From Bacteroidales bacterium UBA6346 (GTDB taxonomy: Bacteria > Bacteroidota > Bacteroidia > Bacteroidales > UBA932), in contig DJSA01000082.1 in assembly GCA_002438905.1 (NCBI GenBank), positions 1 through 8,114 of the forward strand: 8,114 nt of DNA, written 5' to 3'. Of this stretch, positions 6,596 to 8,114 are shown in pieces; position 1 is the stretch's first letter; the number at the start of each line of letters is the position of its first letter. Below the pieces are notes generated by a model. It did no database searches and was not told the origin of the DNA. It was given only the letters and a program-made list of their open reading frames with translations. Made by a program: the position numbers and the translations under genes.

Positions 6596-8114
6596 CTAAA
6601 AGTTGGAAATCAGACCCGTCTGCTCCTTCCCGTCAACCATGCCTCCGGCAAGGAACTGTGCTCCGATGCTGAAGTTCCCGTCATTATCCTCCACGATGAA
6701 AACGGCAGCGTCACCGCCGACATCCTCAACAAACGGAGTATAGAATTTTGTGAAATTGTTGCTGAATGACGTCGTCTTCGCATCTCCTTCAAAGGTAGGG
6801 GTAAAGTCAGCCTCCTCCTTGACGCCGGCCTTTGTCCCATTGCATCTTTCAATAAGAAGTGCCGCAATGTCAAAGCTTGAGAGATTCGGAAGCTTGAAAT
6901 AATACACGGCCTTGGCATTTTCACCCTTTGTCACAGTAAACGTGTATGATGCGACAGTGCCATCAAAGCCTGAAGTTATCTTCTCGTCAAACTCAACCAT
7001 TATACTGCCGTTGCCGTTGAATGTGAGCGCATCGTCACCGGTGCCGCCCTCCTGAGGTACGGCCCAGATTCCGGTATCAATCTTAGCGTATGTCTTCACG
7101 AGATCAGTGTAAGGGCTTATCAGACCATCGGCATCGACAGTCGCGGCGAAGAAGTAGAAACCAACCCTATCCTCAATGAATTTGAAATTTATTACGGCCT
7201 TGCCGTCCTTGACCTCAATTTCCTTATAGGCACCGCCCCCGTCTTCCTTAGTGAGGTAAAGAAGATAGTCAAGCCTTTCCTCACTGAAAGTCTGAAACTG
7301 CTCCTGCCAATCTTTTGTGCTGACAGGAAGAAGCCGGACAGTCTTGGCATTGGCATCCGTCCTTATTGTGATGTCCACAGACTTTCCGTCAGCAGCGTTT
7401 ACAAGTTCCGCCCCGGTGATTTTCCCCGTGCCTGAAGGCTTATATGCCGGCGCGGTGAAGGTCTTTCTCGCAATCTTGCCGATTTTCCCTTCGCTGTCAA
7501 CGGCAATCGCCCACACGACACGCCTGCTGCCCGGCTCAATGTTGTCCTTAAGAACGGCCGTTGCCGGACCATTGTAGATGTGCGACTGACCGAGGGAAAG
7601 TGTGAGCAGGCACTCTTCGAACTCCTTGTCCGTCATCTCGTCCATATCCTTGCTGCCCTCGCCTGCATACTCGTCAGGAACGGAAATCCCGTAGAAGAGA
7701 CGGGCGCAGCCCTCTCCGGCAGTGAATTTGGCAGTAACCGAAGTGTAGGATGTCTCTACATTAAGGAACTCGATGTTGACGTCTATGTTTCCGGTCACTG
7801 CGGTCTCCTGTTCCACAGTGACTTCCTCGGTTATCAGGGTAGGCACGCCCTGCTGGTCATAAGCATATACGGCGATGACATATTCCTGCCCGGCCTCAAG
7901 CGGAAGTCCCTGGCACTCGGCCTCCGGCTTGTCGAGATACTTGCCGTACACGAGATTGTAGTCATTATAGGTGTCTGTCTTGTCAGACACGAGATAGGGC
8001 GCGTACATTTTGAAATGATCGCCCTGCTCACCCTTGGCATATTCCTCATAGGCTTCCACCGAGCGCTCAGCCTGTTCTATGAAGTCCTTCTCGCTGAAAA
8101 GCGGAATCATGACA
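6596..8114 (-). CDS. Repetitive, probably exported protein of unknown function; 5' end outside window
   Basis: The frame is open through the right edge: the codon before the first visible ATG (8110) is GTC, so the true start is probably outside and the signal peptide or lipobox cannot be seen. About 505 residues are visible, ending NF-stop. I do not recognise a named family. Numbering from that ATG, residues 1-108, 109-229 and 230-345 look like three degenerate copies of a beta-sandwich (Fn3-like) unit with a helical insert. Each has an acidic or aromatic helix (SEKDFIEQ, MTDKEFEECLL, STKDWQEQFQ) and the latter part of each ends in a strand pair such as EYVIAVYAYDQQG, VVWAIAVDSEGKIG and GFYFFAATVDADGLIS. 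Residues about 346-504 form a different, beta-rich C-terminal domain rich in Gly, Asp and Thr. Such layouts are common in Bacteroidetes lipoproteins exposed on the cell surface, sometimes in glycan-uptake loci. No SusC/SusD gene is visible here to support that. Location and role are inferences. Confidence 0.7.
   Translation of the reverse strand, partial: VMIPLFSEKDFIEQAERSVEAYEEYAKGEQGDHFKMYAPYLVSDKTDTYNDYNLVYGKYLDKPEAECQGLPLEAGQEYVIAVYAYDQQGVPTLITEEVTVEQETAVTGNIDVNIEFLNVETSYTSVTAKFTAGEGCARLFYGISVPDEYAGEGSKDMDEMTDKEFEECLLTLSLGQSHIYNGPATAVLKDNIEPGSRRVVWAIAVDSEGKIGKIARKTFTAPAYKPSGTGKITGAELVNAADGKSVDITIRTDANAKTVRLLPVSTKDWQEQFQTFSEERLDYLLYLTKEDGGGAYKEIEVKDGKAVINFKFIEDRVGFYFFAATVDADGLISPYTDLVKTYAKIDTGIWAVPQEGGTGDDALTFNGNGSIMVEFDEKITSGFDGTVASYTFTVTKGENAKAVYYFKLPNLSSFDIAALLIERCNGTKAGVKEEADFTPTFEGDAKTTSFSNNFTKFYTPFVEDVGGDAAVFIVEDNDGNFSIGAQFLAGGMVDGKEQTGLISNF

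Overview
The window looks like a chromosomal segment from a member of the Bacteroidota, most likely order Bacteroidales. Three things point there: a malQ with two N-terminal starch-binding (CBM20) domains and a DPE2-like arrangement, a perfect Bacteroidetes -7 promoter box (TAnnTTTG) upstream of rsgA, and a surface-type protein built from degenerate beta-sandwich repeats. Base composition is moderately GC-rich by eye. I see no mobile element, CRISPR array, tRNA or rRNA.

All genes lie on the minus strand, so transcription runs from right to left. From the right edge: (1) a gene open at the window edge encoding a repetitive, probably exported protein of unknown function (6596-8114), ended by a strong branched intrinsic terminator (about 6520-6569). 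(2) A compact promoter for rsgA, whose expected -33 region falls on the U-tract of that terminator. (3) rsgA, the ribosome-assembly GTPase. (4) A MATE-family multidrug/metabolite efflux transporter after a 97-bp gap that holds a perfect short hairpin. (5) A CYTH-domain triphosphatase, directly behind the MATE stop codon. (6) An organophosphate:phosphate antiporter-like MFS transporter (GlpT/UhpT/UhpC family). (7) A 4-alpha-glucanotransferase (malQ) that runs off the left edge.

Genes 3 to 7 are co-oriented with gaps of 12 to 97 bp and no convincing terminator between them, so they could be one transcript led by the rsgA promoter. Internal promoters are not excluded. The two left-hand genes make some metabolic sense together: MalQ reshapes maltose and malto-oligosaccharides in the cytoplasm, and the MFS protein belongs to a family that exchanges or senses phosphorylated sugars and glycerol-3-phosphate. 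The link from these to rsgA, MATE and CYTH is positional only.

Nothing here is clearly a new system. The points most worth a second look are the altered substrate-site residues in the OPA-type transporter, the DPE2-like layout of MalQ, the threefold repeat of the right-hand protein, the interlocked terminator and promoter before rsgA, and the tandem-repeat spacer before malQ.
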